From positions 1-64,000 of the IMG/VR virus record IMGVR_UViG_3300046791_000443: DNA of 64,000 nucleotides; one strand, written 5' to 3'. The position numbers and the translations under genes are program-made. Source of the DNA: a virus. This document shows, piece by piece, positions 26,901 through 34,193 of this stretch. The first letter of the stretch is position 1; each line of letters opens with the position of its first letter. A model generated the notes under the pieces. That model was not told the origin of the DNA and ran no database searches. It saw nothing but the letters and a program-made list of their open reading frames with translations.

Positions 26901-27888
26901 GACCGAAGCCGGCCATCTCCATGGCCCTCAACAGGTGCTCCTGAAGCGGTATTTCGGGGCGCCCACCGCGTCCGCCGACAGCGCGGGCGATGCGACCGCC
27001 CCTCTTGGCCGTTCGCAGGGCGTCGATGACGTCCTGGTGGGTGGTTTTCTCGCCCTCGGCGGCGTCCCAGATCGCGTGGTGCGCCAGGTGCTGGTAGTGC
27101 GGCGCCAGATCCTTCGGCAGGCTGAGATCCATCGCGCTCTGGCGCCCCGCCAGGCGCTTCACGGCCTCCGTTGCGCCCTGGCCGGCCTGCCGGCGCAGGT
27201 ACGGCGACGATGCCTTGCTCGGTTCACCGGTGTTGAGGATCAGCTGGCGCGCATCGAGCGTCGGCTGGTCACCGCGGCCGAGCTGGGCGGCGAGGAAACC
27301 GGCCTTGGCACTCCTGATGCCCTTGAGGCCGCGCATCTCGTCGCGCCATTCGCTGGGATCGCTCTGCCCCTTCATCGATCGGCGCACCAATTCGGAGACG
27401 CGCCCCTCCTGGCCAGGCAAATTCTTGGGTGCCCAGCGCAGCGCGTCGGGCATGTCCTTGTCGACCTTGCCGTAGGTCCGCAGTTTCTGCTGCGCGTCGT
27501 GGATTGCCTCCTCGTCGACCCGTCCGGCCTCGGCATTGTCGAGGTACTGCTGCCCCATCTTGGTGTGCAGCCAGTGTCCGAAGGCGCCCTCGGGCCGTAC
27601 CCTGTCGTTGTCGTCGACCGATGGCGGCAACAGCAGACCCGCCTTGCGCAGGATCAGCGCCTTGCGTGCCGTGCGCTGGATCGAGAAGCGCGTCAGCGTG
27701 TAAGCCTTGACCAGATCACGAGGTGACAGGCCCTGCTCGGCGGCGCGACGCGCCGTCTCGTTCATGAACTCACCGAACTTCTCGACATGCGAGGGGATCT
27801 CGTCGAGCGAGAGCTCGTCGCGTACCTTCTTCAGCGACCGCCACTTCCAGTCACCGATCACCGGGCTCCTGGGGTCACGGTAGCTCAT
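20998..27888 (-). CDS. Giant internal (ejected) polyvalent protein with two ART-like domains
   Basis: 2296 residues, ATG at 27888 overlapping the portal stop (ATGA). Order: helical region (1-300) with RGGRIARAVGGRGG; unknown domain (300-740); an ADP-ribosyltransferase-like domain (about 745-880) with WFGKSKVVDEKGKPLTVYHA and DIYTVFDPDQVRS; a second (about 890-1095) with WFGNSKVVDEKGEPLVVYRG; then two homologous modules of about 550-600 residues (1125-1670 and 1690-2270), both with YSHAAEAVWKQPQMKASPAQ and HVEExQSDWGQ. Such polyvalent proteins are packaged and injected with the DNA. The ART pieces would modify host targets, as T4 Alt does. Enzyme activity is inferred; GGRV/GGAV linkers separate the domains. 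Confidence 0.75.
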   Translation of the reverse strand: MSYRDPRSPVIGDWKWRSLKKVRDELSLDEIPSHVEKFGEFMNETARRAAEQGLSPRDLVKAYTLTRFSIQRTARKALILRKAGLLLPPSVDDNDRVRPEGAFGHWLHTKMGQQYLDNAEAGRVDEEAIHDAQQKLRTYGKVDKDMPDALRWAPKNLPGQEGRVSELVRRSMKGQSDPSEWRDEMRGLKGIRSAKAGFLAAQLGRGDQPTLDARQLILNTGEPSKASSPYLRRQAGQGATEAVKRLAGRQSAMDLSLPKDLAPHYQHLAHHAIWDAAEGEKTTHQDVIDALRTAKRGGRIARAVGGRGGRPEIPLQEHLLRAMEMAGFGRDAEKLRDRDPQAVMQALEKIHTPFSDSPESREKAKGIVNAYRVTTNPRIVDENRYYGIQHAIAPKDVTETIKPIRGVVPKDKITRPWQHLYTEGKGGTLIGLGGDRTRQGVLTHINGKKLAWPVRLDAGMDYMRELNPGAVWKSAPGATTKLQNKIREAAKTGPVYGAFAPMGATSGDSSVHMFETMMAQMPGSGMSATTKTAFDRSLKRGEHVPIVESKANSKEQRAKAIDIMKKWPGLDNPREAAKFAAGLSGEHRATIIKHMDNKEWHRRGMPHVGITRVAITEPELRETPGNTIGPRIVRFDPDRIAEETRLKHGTYRGAAPIAGSYWGDTAPLQSHHVMSDPVFERMMTPTGKKAPVIAHPFSADAYGRGTWDKIRQLHNPVQKITPQWADEVGAAEEQHAKYGFASGGRVGSDEHRKWFGKSKVVDEKGKPLTVYHATNYKKSIHKFRTPAYFSNSPSFAGKFGESSVYPVHLRLENPHIIDAATAGRHFEWDADDVADMKKQGHDGVHVVGDKSKGDADIYTVFDPDQVRSTITGRAAGGRVARAMGGPIDDETRQWFGNSKVVDEKGEPLVVYRGEYGEENPDSTTFHTRMPGSISFGSKEAANTYATEPNSRNKYIDAPRVTPAYLKIENPVINSPDDPFVELGDIEKKLGRLEARRLARKHAYHVTNTSNWHEHVNADNKYDSVDDFLKKNPDGHRQLYLDAYPVLDDPKFVRAAVKAGYDGAIHNGNNVTAMEKEYRLFHPQHARSAISPKLTWKKRADGGPVQAPPPMGHNQPPEPTAPAAPVDDYQRQVNPLGLYSHAAEAVWKQPQMKASPAQFKSTLINKHNVKPDEFKWSNYDRAFAGRDMVTKREVRDHFLQNMPGVEEKQYQEGRYDRMGDDGEEGGVKYSDYQLPGGQNYREVVLHMPHKGLTREELSEADRLQKRQATLTPEESDRLADITRRFDASHEGYKSSHWDEKNALLHLRMSDRAGPMVVKYAWQNKLSGNRTKTFNSEEEARAHLATLPAKLHAGLELKKVRKPLKVLHVEELQSDWGQAARDHGIASGADRPPPHEIREINFEGRPAFGVFVNGQRRMAYYDREQAERYASELTTPAEKNGVPPAPYIDNTGKWTELGLKRVLHEAAKGGYDRIVFTPGEEQAKRYDLSKQVKEIHYSSDNNALVAYDHKGGMPINEGNVTPEDLHKYVGREVAEKLMHPDNKLPSTGTHILGGDDLKVGGEGMKGYYDKIVPRALEKLAKQHDPAAEVKLHAHPVKGHDKYTLSFTNRGGVLSNLRVRDIEKDEYVTPVTQDEKKARAQMAELEAKAVPKLHALDLTPKMKASILKGQRAYASGGAVTDPTPVPPPAPVDDYQRELSPIGLYSHAAEAVWKQPQMKASPAQFKSTLINKHGVKPDEFKWTGYDQAFAGRDFVTKKEVRDHFLNNMPKLEETTLGSTEPMRSRGVNDFGNIGPAKYEGYQLPEGENYREVVTHMPIEHDMTTQELKNAMTAAMARRSEAAKAKVRAAARHKHEQSDASHDAFVAASREHTAATDQLAETTDELRAYENSVSYKSGHWDQRNPLFHLRMSDRTGPNGEKILHVEEIQSDWGQEGRDKGFRKPPLTKDEIEHEHVTPQQAEEDLGAGIIKDHAVPWRKENGLADDAPYTRHRMKGQKDWHYAFAPLSLDDIHAKALKESPDDRFGGAYSDRNREAKYGTPRAPFIESTEKWTDLALKRVLHEAAAGNYQKIVFTRGKDQADRYDLSKQISRIVAHKRALNDFHEIWAFDKNENQVHYGNHQPKDLPGVIGHELAERVMKEAEPDQTKTYSGMDLKVGGEGMNGYYDKIVPKRLEKLARMHDPKAEVKLGGFKLKKPPEGASGTEVMNELGVDPDAQDTYWRALTPEMREQHFAEHFRRKSGDSYSLHELDVTPAMRASIRRGQRSFADGGRVGERISENFHRKIRRVIDVAGRYAEGGEA

Positions 27889-30236
27889 GTCGAGATGTCA
27901 CCCAGGCTCTTGGTCGGGCCCTCGACGCCCTTGCTCGAGCGCCGGTCCTGCTCCTGCTGACGCTGCTGGATATCCTGGAAGGCCTCCTTGGCGATCGGCT
28001 CGACCAGGGCGGCACTCTCGGGATGGACGGCGATGTTCTGCGCCAGGTCGATCAGCTGCAGACGCGCGCCCATCAGGCGGTCCTCGTCCTTGCTGTCGAG
28101 ATCCTTCTGCTTCATCGCGATGTCGCTGCGCGCCTTGATGGCGCCCAGGCCCTGCTCGTTGGTGCCGAGCTCCTTCTCCATCTGCAGCTTGGCCTGGCCG
28201 AGGCCGAGGTTGCCGTCGATCTTGCGCTGCTCGAGCTGGAGCTCGCCCTGCTTGATGCCCAGGTTCTGCTTCTTGATGTCGATCTCGGCCTTGTCGTTCT
28301 CCATCTCGGGCGTCGGCTTGCCGAGCGCCTCGGGCGGCGCCAGCAGCTGGTCGGGGTTGTAGCCGATGGTGCGCACGACGATGCGCTCGACGGCGATCGG
28401 GTCGTACATGCCCGGCGGCGCCGCGCCCTGGGCGCTCTTGAGGGCGACCACCTTGGCGATGCGCTGGGTCTGGCTGGCGGTGTTGGGGTCGGCCACTGGG
28501 ACCAGGTTGCACTGGCCCAGGGCGCGCTCGAACGTCTCCTGGTCCCACGGGTAGGAGGGGGCGTCGTTGCACTCCCAGAAGCTCTCCGGGTGCTCCCTGA
28601 AGACGTCGAGGATGCAGGCGAACTCGAGCGACTGGGCGGCGTGCATCCGCTTGTGGACGCTGTTGATGATCTTCTGGGCCTGCTCGATCGTGGCCAGCGT
28701 CGTGCCCACCGGGGTGTTGCCCCTGGGCTCCTCGACGGGCTGCTCGCTGGTGCCGCCCAGGCGCATGCCGGTCTGCGCCATGTTGTCGACCAGCGTCATC
28801 AGCGGCGCCATCTGGGTGGTGTTGTAGGGCAGCGGCATCACCGCCTGGCCGATCGGCATGCCCTGGGTGTCGATGGGCGAGCCGCCCCCTGGCGGCACGC
28901 GCTTCACCAGCGTGTCCTGGCGACCGGCCTGCTTGGCGTAGAGAAACCCAGGGAAGTTGGCGAACATTCCATTGTCCAGCATCTCGCGCCACGCAGCAGT
29001 GATAGCGTTCGTGGTGTTGCCGAGGATGTGGAGAAGACCGATGCCATAGAAACCGAAACCAGGGACGAACAGGTAGGGCACGAATGTACGACGGCGCTCG
29101 GGAAGAGGTCCGACTGATTTCTTGTTGTAGTCGCGGCAGACCGAAAGGATCTGACGGGAGGATATATCGAGGGTGACACGGTACGGCACCTCCAGGCCCG
29201 ATGGTTTGCCACGCCACTTGTGCTCGAAACCCTTGATGTCGAGCTCGCAGTAGGTCTCGTACATCGGGCGGTCGCGGTCCGCGGCGCGCAGGCTCGCCTG
29301 GCTGATGCCCTGCTGGTCCTTCTCGGCACGATCGATGGCGTTGAGGTCGGGCTCCTTGGCGTCACCGACATCGACGTCGCGATAGACGCCCAGGATCTGC
29401 ATGCGCTTGAAGGTCGATCGCTTCATGGCGATGCGATGGGTGATGCGCGAGGCGGTCTGCAGCGACGTCGCCTCGTTGTTGACGATCAGATCCTTGGCCT
29501 CGACAGTCTCGCTGACCGGCCGGTTTCGGATCGGGCAGAAGTAGATCTTCTTGAAGCCCATGCCCTGGAAGCCGAGCTTCAGGAACATGCGATCGGTGTC
29601 AGGATAGTACTCGGTCGCCGTCGAGGTCAGGTAATGGTTGATGTCTTTCTGGAAGTGGTTGGCGAGCTCATCGAGGTCAGGGCTGGAGTTGTTGTCGTCG
29701 TCGCGGATCTTTACCGGGCCATCGACCGGGAGGAACTCCCCGTTGGCGTTCGCCTGGAACCGCAGAATGGCTTCCAGCAGCAGCGGGTGACGTACCCGGC
29801 TCATGCCCTCGACAGCAGCCCCGTCGCCCTGGGCGCCGCTTTCCGGTTTTTCAAGCTTGAGACCGAGAAGAGCCACGCTCTCTGCGACCATGTCGACCCA
29901 CTCCTGGCGCGACAGGTCGTCCTCTTCGATGCCGCGGATGAGCTCGTCGCAGATCCGTGACAGCTCGTTGGGGTCGATGTCGTCGGCCAGGTTCTTGAAC
30001 CAGCCCTCGTTGGCGGCGCGCTCGGCCGACTGCACCGGCTTGCCGTCCATCGAGATCGTGATCGAGCCGTCGGCGTGCTCGATCTTGATGACGTTGCCCT
30101 TGTCGTCGAGGATCGGCTGGTCGACGCCCTCGGGCGGGTCGTCGCTGGTGTTGACCTCGACCGGCTCGAGCTGCTTCTCGGGCTCGTCGCGGCTGTCGAC
30201 CAGTCGCAGGTTGGGGTTCAGTCCAGGTGTCGCCAA
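27885..30236 (-). CDS. Portal protein
   Basis: 783 residues. The frame begins with TTG at 30236 behind AGGGGG; no earlier start exists in this frame and the next ATG is about 70 residues in, so TTG is favoured. An acidic N-terminus (to about residue 85) precedes the portal core: RVRHPLLLEAILRFQANANG, YYPDTDRMFLKLGFQGMGF, PYLFVPGFGFYGIGLLHI and ITAAWREMLDNGMFANFPGF. The C-terminal 120 residues are a Lys/Gln/Glu-rich helix like the portal barrel of P22-type phages. Twelve copies would form the vertex ring. It follows the terminase. Confidence 0.85.
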   Translation of the reverse strand: MATPGLNPNLRLVDSRDEPEKQLEPVEVNTSDDPPEGVDQPILDDKGNVIKIEHADGSITISMDGKPVQSAERAANEGWFKNLADDIDPNELSRICDELIRGIEEDDLSRQEWVDMVAESVALLGLKLEKPESGAQGDGAAVEGMSRVRHPLLLEAILRFQANANGEFLPVDGPVKIRDDDNNSSPDLDELANHFQKDINHYLTSTATEYYPDTDRMFLKLGFQGMGFKKIYFCPIRNRPVSETVEAKDLIVNNEATSLQTASRITHRIAMKRSTFKRMQILGVYRDVDVGDAKEPDLNAIDRAEKDQQGISQASLRAADRDRPMYETYCELDIKGFEHKWRGKPSGLEVPYRVTLDISSRQILSVCRDYNKKSVGPLPERRRTFVPYLFVPGFGFYGIGLLHILGNTTNAITAAWREMLDNGMFANFPGFLYAKQAGRQDTLVKRVPPGGGSPIDTQGMPIGQAVMPLPYNTTQMAPLMTLVDNMAQTGMRLGGTSEQPVEEPRGNTPVGTTLATIEQAQKIINSVHKRMHAAQSLEFACILDVFREHPESFWECNDAPSYPWDQETFERALGQCNLVPVADPNTASQTQRIAKVVALKSAQGAAPPGMYDPIAVERIVVRTIGYNPDQLLAPPEALGKPTPEMENDKAEIDIKKQNLGIKQGELQLEQRKIDGNLGLGQAKLQMEKELGTNEQGLGAIKARSDIAMKQKDLDSKDEDRLMGARLQLIDLAQNIAVHPESAALVEPIAKEAFQDIQQRQQEQDRRSSKGVEGPTKSLGDIST

Positions 30237-30244
30237 GGGGCCCC

Positions 30245-30523
30245 CTAGTGGAGCTGGATCGCGGGCTCCGAAAATTCATCCTCGAACAGTCTGAGGCCTT
30301 GCTTGGCCGCGCCGTTGTCGTCAAGCGCCTTGACCAGGTACATCTTGCGCCTGGGCGGGCCGTTGCGCCAATCAGGACGTTCCTCGACGAACACATGCCA
30401 CCAGGAGAGCGCACTGTCGCCGTCGTCGGAGGTACGACACCATTCGACGACACAGTGGCAGGCAACCTTAGCCTGGATAGAGCGGCGCGAGACGCTGTCT
30501 GGAGAGGGCATTGAGACCATCAT
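30245..30523 (-). CDS. Small protein overlapping the terminase end
   Basis: 92 residues at most; ATGs at 30523, 30520 and 30511 are all possible, and none has a strong ribosome-binding site. It overlaps the last 56 bp of the terminase and stops 9 bp before the portal start. Readable features: CHCVVEWCRTSDDGDSAL, WWHVFVEERPDW and an acidic end (LFEDEFSEPA). No family recognised. Keeping it as a gene rests on filling the gap and a sensible composition. Confidence 0.5.
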   Translation of the reverse strand: MMVSMPSPDSVSRRSIQAKVACHCVVEWCRTSDDGDSALSWWHVFVEERPDWRNGPPRRKMYLVKALDDNGAAKQGLRLFEDEFSEPAIQLH

Positions 30524-32147
30524 CGAGGTCGGCCATGCGCTCGGCCGAGCGGGTCAACATACCGATGTCGCGGAGATGGCGCAAAGCCTGGCTCACCGTG
30601 TCGACGAAGTCGTCGTGCTCGGCGTTGGGGAAGGTACCGCACTGCGCGATCACCTCCTCGGCCCACGATCGATCGGGCGCGTAGACCGCGCCCTCCTCGA
30701 AGATGTTCTGCACCGAGTAGAGGCGGGCCACCTTGTCGACGCGACCAGGGTCGTTGAGCTGGATGCCGAAGCCCTCGTGCGCGAACAGGCGGCGCAGCTC
30801 CTGGGCGACGCTGATGCCCGACGCCTTGGCCTCGATCATCAGCTTGTCGACATGCAGCCCCGGCGCCTTGCGGCCGCACAGCCTGGCGACATGGTTGACC
30901 AGGTCGTGCAGCTCCATGCGGCCCGACCAGGCGTACATCAGCATGACGCGCTGGGTGGCCTCGCCAAACACGCGGTGGCTCTGGCCGAGGCCACCGTACT
31001 TGATGTCGCGGGCCACGACATCGCCCGAGAAGACGCCCCAGATGGTGAGCGCGCTCGGGTCGTTCATGTTGTCGGTCGTGTAGGCGGTGTCGAGGCTGGC
31101 CAGGATGAAGTCCATCGGCGGGTAGGCGGCGGGGCGCAGCGGCTGGCCGACGTTGTCCATCTCCTCGCCCTCGGGCGGCCACAGCACCCAGTGCTTGCGC
31201 TTGATGATGCCGCCGCCGGCCGGCTCGGGCCTCTGCTGGAGCTGCCCGGCGGTGCGCCAGGAGCCCAGGTTGCCCTTGATTATGGAAACTTCCTTGTGCC
31301 CGAAGCGTTCCGGCCACAGCAGCTCGCCCTCTTCGGTGCGCGGATCCTTCCAGCCGATCGATGTAACAAAACTGCGTCTACTCTCGTACTCCATCGGCAG
31401 GCAGAGGTGGGTCCAGTTGGGCCACTCGTCCTTGCGCATGATATGGCCCGAGAGATCGCTCTCGCCCAGGCGCTGCTGGATGACAATGAACGCGCCGGTC
31501 TTGGGATCGTTGAGGCGGGTCGACATGGTGCCATCCCACCAGTCCTCGTTGGTCGTCTCGATGACGGCATCCGACAGCACCTCCTTGGCGTTGTTGGGGT
31601 CGTCGATGATGATGATCTGGCCACCTTCGCCGGTCACACCGCCATCGACCGACGTCACCAGGCGCTCGCCGCCCGCGGTGTTGCCGAAGCGGATCTTCTG
31701 GTCGTTGTCGGGCGAGATCTTCACCCGATCGCCCCACAGGCGCTGGTACCAGGGCGACTTGATCAGGCGGCGGCACTTGATCGAGTCACGCACGCTGAGC
31801 TTGAAGGCGTAGGAGCCGCTCACGATCGGCACGCTCGGGCCCGAGGTCGGGCTGTCGACCGGCTGCAGCCACACCCAGGCCGGGAAGGCCACGCTGCAGA
31901 TGCTCGACTTGGAGCACCTGGGCGGGATGTGGATCATCAGGCGCGAGATCTCGCCATCGACCACGGCCTCGAGATGGTCGGCCAGAGCATCGATCACCCA
32001 GCCGCGATTGAACGGCGCCGGATCGACGAACTGCCAGCCACGCTCGAGGAAGGTCGCGAGGCTCTCCTCGCACTCGAAACGATCGAACGCCTCGAGCTGC
32101 CCGGTCGCGTCGAGCTTGCGGCCGTTCCAGTCGATCAGCGTCGACAT
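30468..32147 (-). CDS. terL: Terminase large subunit
   Basis: 559 residues, ATG at 32147 overlapping the previous stop (TAATG). The packaging ATPase carries IHIPPRCSKSS at residues 72-82 (P-loop position, variant of PPRxGKS), IIIIDDPNN near 176-184 (Walker B plus catalytic acid) and QQRLGESDL (coupling motif region). The nuclease half has FILASLDTAYT near 347, HVDKLMIEAKASG and a late DDFVDTVSQAL, the acidic metal ligands of the RNase H-like fold. It cuts concatemers and drives DNA through the portal encoded downstream. The small subunit is not adjacent but at 38199. Confidence 0.9.
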   Translation of the reverse strand: MSTLIDWNGRKLDATGQLEAFDRFECEESLATFLERGWQFVDPAPFNRGWVIDALADHLEAVVDGEISRLMIHIPPRCSKSSICSVAFPAWVWLQPVDSPTSGPSVPIVSGSYAFKLSVRDSIKCRRLIKSPWYQRLWGDRVKISPDNDQKIRFGNTAGGERLVTSVDGGVTGEGGQIIIIDDPNNAKEVLSDAVIETTNEDWWDGTMSTRLNDPKTGAFIVIQQRLGESDLSGHIMRKDEWPNWTHLCLPMEYESRRSFVTSIGWKDPRTEEGELLWPERFGHKEVSIIKGNLGSWRTAGQLQQRPEPAGGGIIKRKHWVLWPPEGEEMDNVGQPLRPAAYPPMDFILASLDTAYTTDNMNDPSALTIWGVFSGDVVARDIKYGGLGQSHRVFGEATQRVMLMYAWSGRMELHDLVNHVARLCGRKAPGLHVDKLMIEAKASGISVAQELRRLFAHEGFGIQLNDPGRVDKVARLYSVQNIFEEGAVYAPDRSWAEEVIAQCGTFPNAEHDDFVDTVSQALRHLRDIGMLTRSAERMADLDDGLNALSRQRLAPLYPG

Positions 32148-32455
32148 TACGCAGTGGCTTGCGGCGGATCCTCGACCGGAGCGGGCGGCGTCTCGGTTCC
32201 CTGCGCCGGATCGGGCTCGTCGTCGGGCTTGGGCTCGGGCGGATCGCCGCCCTGGCTCTGCAGCTGAAAGCCCTTCCTGAGATCGGCCAGGGTCACGCCC
32301 GGCGACACGGCGCCGAGCAACGGCTTGGTGTACTCGATCCAGCTGATCACCGTATCGAGGTCGTTGGCCGCCGAACTGTCGGGGTTGGCGTCGCGCAACA
32401 GCCCGACCTGGGCGCGCAGACGATGGAGAACAGGATCGATCGGGTGGTATGACAT
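32147..32455 (-). CDS. Small protein before the large terminase
   Basis: 102 residues from the ATG at 32455 with AGGAGG; longer in-frame starts overlap the divergent holin gene and were rejected. An N-terminal helix (DPVLHRLRAQVGLLRD), a second helix (ANDLDTVISWIEYTKPLLG), then a Pro/Asp/Glu-rich tail. Position directly before terL would suit a small terminase, but the recognisable one is at 38199. It may be a packaging accessory. Unknown function. Confidence 0.6.
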   Translation of the reverse strand: MSYHPIDPVLHRLRAQVGLLRDANPDSSAANDLDTVISWIEYTKPLLGAVSPGVTLADLRKGFQLQSQGGDPPEPKPDDEPDPAQGTETPPAPVEDPPQATA

Positions 32456-32509
32456 GACGAAGCCTCCTGGGCGCGTGCGTGTGGGGCCATCATACAGGAG
32501 GCCACCGAA

Positions 32510-32746
32510 ATGGACAGGCCACCCTTCGATCCGATCAAGGCGAGCTTCTACCTGGTCGCCGGCATCCTCGCCGTGCAGTGTCTCGTCGTGCTGATCACCC
32601 TGGGCTGGTGCATGCGCGCACTCGACCCTGTTAATCTTCCCGACTTCAAATGCGATCGCGAGGGGTCGCTCAACCAGCTCCTGACCGGCGCCCTGGCGGC
32701 GGCGCTGGCCTTCGCCGGCGGCTTCCAACGAAAGGACAAGCCATGA
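32510..32746 (+). CDS. Holin candidate
   Basis: 78 residues, ATG at 32510 with AGGAGG. Two hydrophobic spans: about residues 12-35 (FYLVAGILAVQCLVVLITLG) and about 53-72 (LLTGALAAALAFAGGF), with a polar loop containing Cys/Arg/Glu between and a short charged tail (QRKDKP). Size, topology and a stop overlapping the endolysin start (ATGA) fit a class II-type holin that releases the endolysin. Not matched to a named family. Confidence 0.65.
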   Translation: MDRPPFDPIKASFYLVAGILAVQCLVVLITLGWCMRALDPVNLPDFKCDREGSLNQLLTGALAAALAFAGGFQRKDKP

Positions 32747-33186
32747 CCAACCCGATCCATTTCACGCTCGAAGAGTTCCTCCACAGCGACACTGCCAAGG
32801 CCAACGGCATCGAGAACACGCCGACCTGGGATGTCGTCGACAACCTCAGACGGCTGGGCGGCCTGATGGACCAGATCCGCGGCGGTGGTGGCGGCAATCC
32901 GGTCACCATCCTGTCGGGCTACCGCTGCCCCGAGGTCAACGCGCTGGTCGGCGGCGCCACCAACTCGGCGCACCTCTACGGGCTGGCGTGCGACTTCGTG
33001 ATCCCGGCCTACGGCTCGCCGCGCGACATCTGCCTGGCGATCGAGCCGCACATGGCGTTCCTCCAGATCGACCAGCTGATCCTCGAGTTCGATGACTGGG
33101 TCCACCTCGGCCTGGCGGAAGTCGGCGCGAGCCCGCGCTGCCAGTGCCTGACGATCAACAACGCGGGAACCTGCGAGGGCTTCTAG
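32743..33186 (+). CDS. Endolysin, M15-type peptidase
   Basis: 147 residues from the ATG at 32743, coupled to the holin; the longer frame from 32650 runs inside the holin gene. The zinc peptidase signature is clear: SGYRCPEVNALVGG (residues 58-71), then SAHLYGLACDF with ligands His77 and Asp84, and the third ligand His121 in WVHLG. This is the peptidase M15A / D-Ala-D-Ala carboxypeptidase-like fold used by phage lysins to cut peptidoglycan stems. No signal peptide, so it needs the holin. Its stop shares a CTAG with the opposing gene. Confidence 0.85.
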   Translation: MTNPIHFTLEEFLHSDTAKANGIENTPTWDVVDNLRRLGGLMDQIRGGGGGNPVTILSGYRCPEVNALVGGATNSAHLYGLACDFVIPAYGSPRDICLAIEPHMAFLQIDQLILEFDDWVHLGLAEVGASPRCQCLTINNAGTCEGF

Positions 33187-33398
33187 ACGACGCGCAGGAT
33201 CGGCTTCCTGCCGCCCTTGACGCGCAACACGATCGAGCCGTCGCTGCGGTCCTGGACCGTGAGCGTGCCCTCGGCGGCGGCCTCGAGCTCCTTGCGCGTC
33301 ATCACCAGCATGTTCATGACGCCGTACTGCTGCACCGCCACCGCCAGCAGCAGGCGCATGGTGTTGACGACGTCGTCCTGGTTCAGTCGCTTGGCCAT
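33183..33398 (-). CDS. Small protein converging on the endolysin
   Basis: 71 residues from the ATG at 33398 with GGAGGG; longer in-frame starts lie upstream of the terminator. A helical N-terminus (LNQDDVVNTMRLLLAVAV), a Met-rich middle (YGVMNMLVMTRKELE) and a beta end (TVQDRSDGSIVLRVKGG). The stop overlaps the endolysin stop through CTAG. A strong terminator lies 11 bp before the start, so a separate promoter or readthrough must supply it. Function unknown. Confidence 0.6.
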   Translation of the reverse strand: MAKRLNQDDVVNTMRLLLAVAVQQYGVMNMLVMTRKELEAAAEGTLTVQDRSDGSIVLRVKGGRKPILRVV

Positions 33399-33408
33399 CG
33401 CGCCCTCC

Positions 33409-33449
33409 AAAAAATAACGCCACCGACGGCGCCGGCCGTCGGTGGCGTT
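33409..33449 (-). terminator. Strong Rho-independent terminator
   Basis: On the minus strand there is a perfect 14-bp stem (33436-33449 pairing with 33416-33429), a 6-nt loop, then A and six T (33409-33414). It ends transcription coming from the accessory genes at 33508 and above, before the late operon. The same stem lies downstream of the endolysin on the other strand, where it lacks a T-run. Confidence 0.9.
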
Positions 33450-33507
33450 GCCGCGACGAGGCGGCACTGGAGACCGGGCCCGTGATGGCAGGCCCGGCCA
33501 CCCCCTT

Positions 33508-33696
33508 CTAGGAACGCCGGACGACCGTGACCAGCGGCCAGGTGACCAGCGCGTTGGTGGTGAGGTAGGGCGGCGTGTTGTAGGTGGCGTAGGTCCACGC
33601 CGGGCCCGGCGACGGGGCATAGGCGAGCGGACCGGGGATATGCATGGCGCCGTTCGACGCACACAGGATGGCTCCGACGATGCAGCTCGTGAACAT
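33508..33696 (-). CDS. Small protein with hydrophobic N-terminus
   Basis: 62 residues from the ATG at 33696, behind AGGAC. Residues 1-20 are hydrophobic (MFTSCIVGAILCASNGAMHI) and may be a signal peptide or lipoprotein-like start, though no clean lipobox is seen. The rest is Pro/Tyr/Thr-rich with short strands. It overlaps nothing and ends before the terminator. Possibly envelope-targeted. Function unknown. Confidence 0.5.
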   Translation of the reverse strand: MFTSCIVGAILCASNGAMHIPGPLAYAPSPGPAWTYATYNTPPYLTTNALVTWPLVTVVRRS

Positions 33697-33698
33697 GT

Positions 33699-34085
33699 TC
33701 AGTCCTGTCTCGGCATGAAGCCGTAGGTGGTGGCCTGGTGCGGCTCGAGCATGGGAAGGATCTGGGTCGGGCCGGTGACGGTCTGGCCGGCGCCGATGAA
33801 CGGGCCGCCGGTGCCGGGGTTGATGATGATGCCCGAGCCCACGGCGCTGGCGTTTGGATCGGTCGTGCCGTTGCCGGTGTAGACGTTGCCCTCGGGCGTC
33901 ACGGTCTGCCAGTAGCCGCTCTGGCACAGCATGGTGCGGTTGAGCCCATTGGGCACATCCCAGCAGACGTCGGTGTTCTGCGCCCGCACGCTCGAGTGCA
34001 GCAGCGTCACGACGCTGGCGATGAGGAGCGCGATGATGAGGAACATCACCACGCCCAGGAGAAAATCAGAGATCGGTTTCGGCAT
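33699..34085 (-). CDS. Single-span membrane protein
   Basis: 128 residues from the ATG at 34085 with AGGAG; upstream starts would cross the hairpins. One hydrophobic span near residues 8-32 (FLLGVVMFLIIALLIASVV), then a soluble domain with CWDVPNGLNRTMLCQSGYW (two Cys, likely periplasmic disulfide) and a Gly/Thr/Pro-rich tail. Anchored with its C-terminus outside the cytoplasm. Could assist lysis or alter the envelope of infected cells, but lacks the coiled coil of an inner spanin. Not recognised. Confidence 0.55.
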   Translation of the reverse strand: MPKPISDFLLGVVMFLIIALLIASVVTLLHSSVRAQNTDVCWDVPNGLNRTMLCQSGYWQTVTPEGNVYTGNGTTDPNASAVGSGIIINPGTGGPFIGAGQTVTGPTQILPMLEPHQATTYGFMPRQD

Positions 34086-34104
34086 CGACAGCTCCTGGGC
34101 CAGG

Positions 34105-34193
34105 CCGCCCCGTCCGTCCACCTCTGGGGGAGACATAAAACGGACGGGGCGGGGTGCGTGCGTTGGGATACCTGGGACGGTACACACGCACCC
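34105..34193 (-). other. Two tandem RNA hairpins between accessory genes
   Basis: A perfect 9-bp stem (34152-34160 with 34185-34193) is followed, in minus orientation, by a perfect 12-bp stem (34105-34116 with 34141-34152, sharing one base). They fill the gap between the stop at 34202 and the ribosome-binding site of the next gene. Neither is followed by a T-run. Likely roles are transcript end protection, attenuation or control of the gene at 33699-34085. Confidence 0.55.

Noticed and set aside
30468-32147. Loss of the P-loop in the large terminase (CSKSS in place of GKS)
   Set aside because: Terminases tolerate such variants at this site and the other motifs are intact, so it is not evidence of an inactive enzyme.
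30303-32267. 654-residue open frame on the plus strand
   Set aside because: Antisense to the large terminase with its recognisable motifs; shadow frame.
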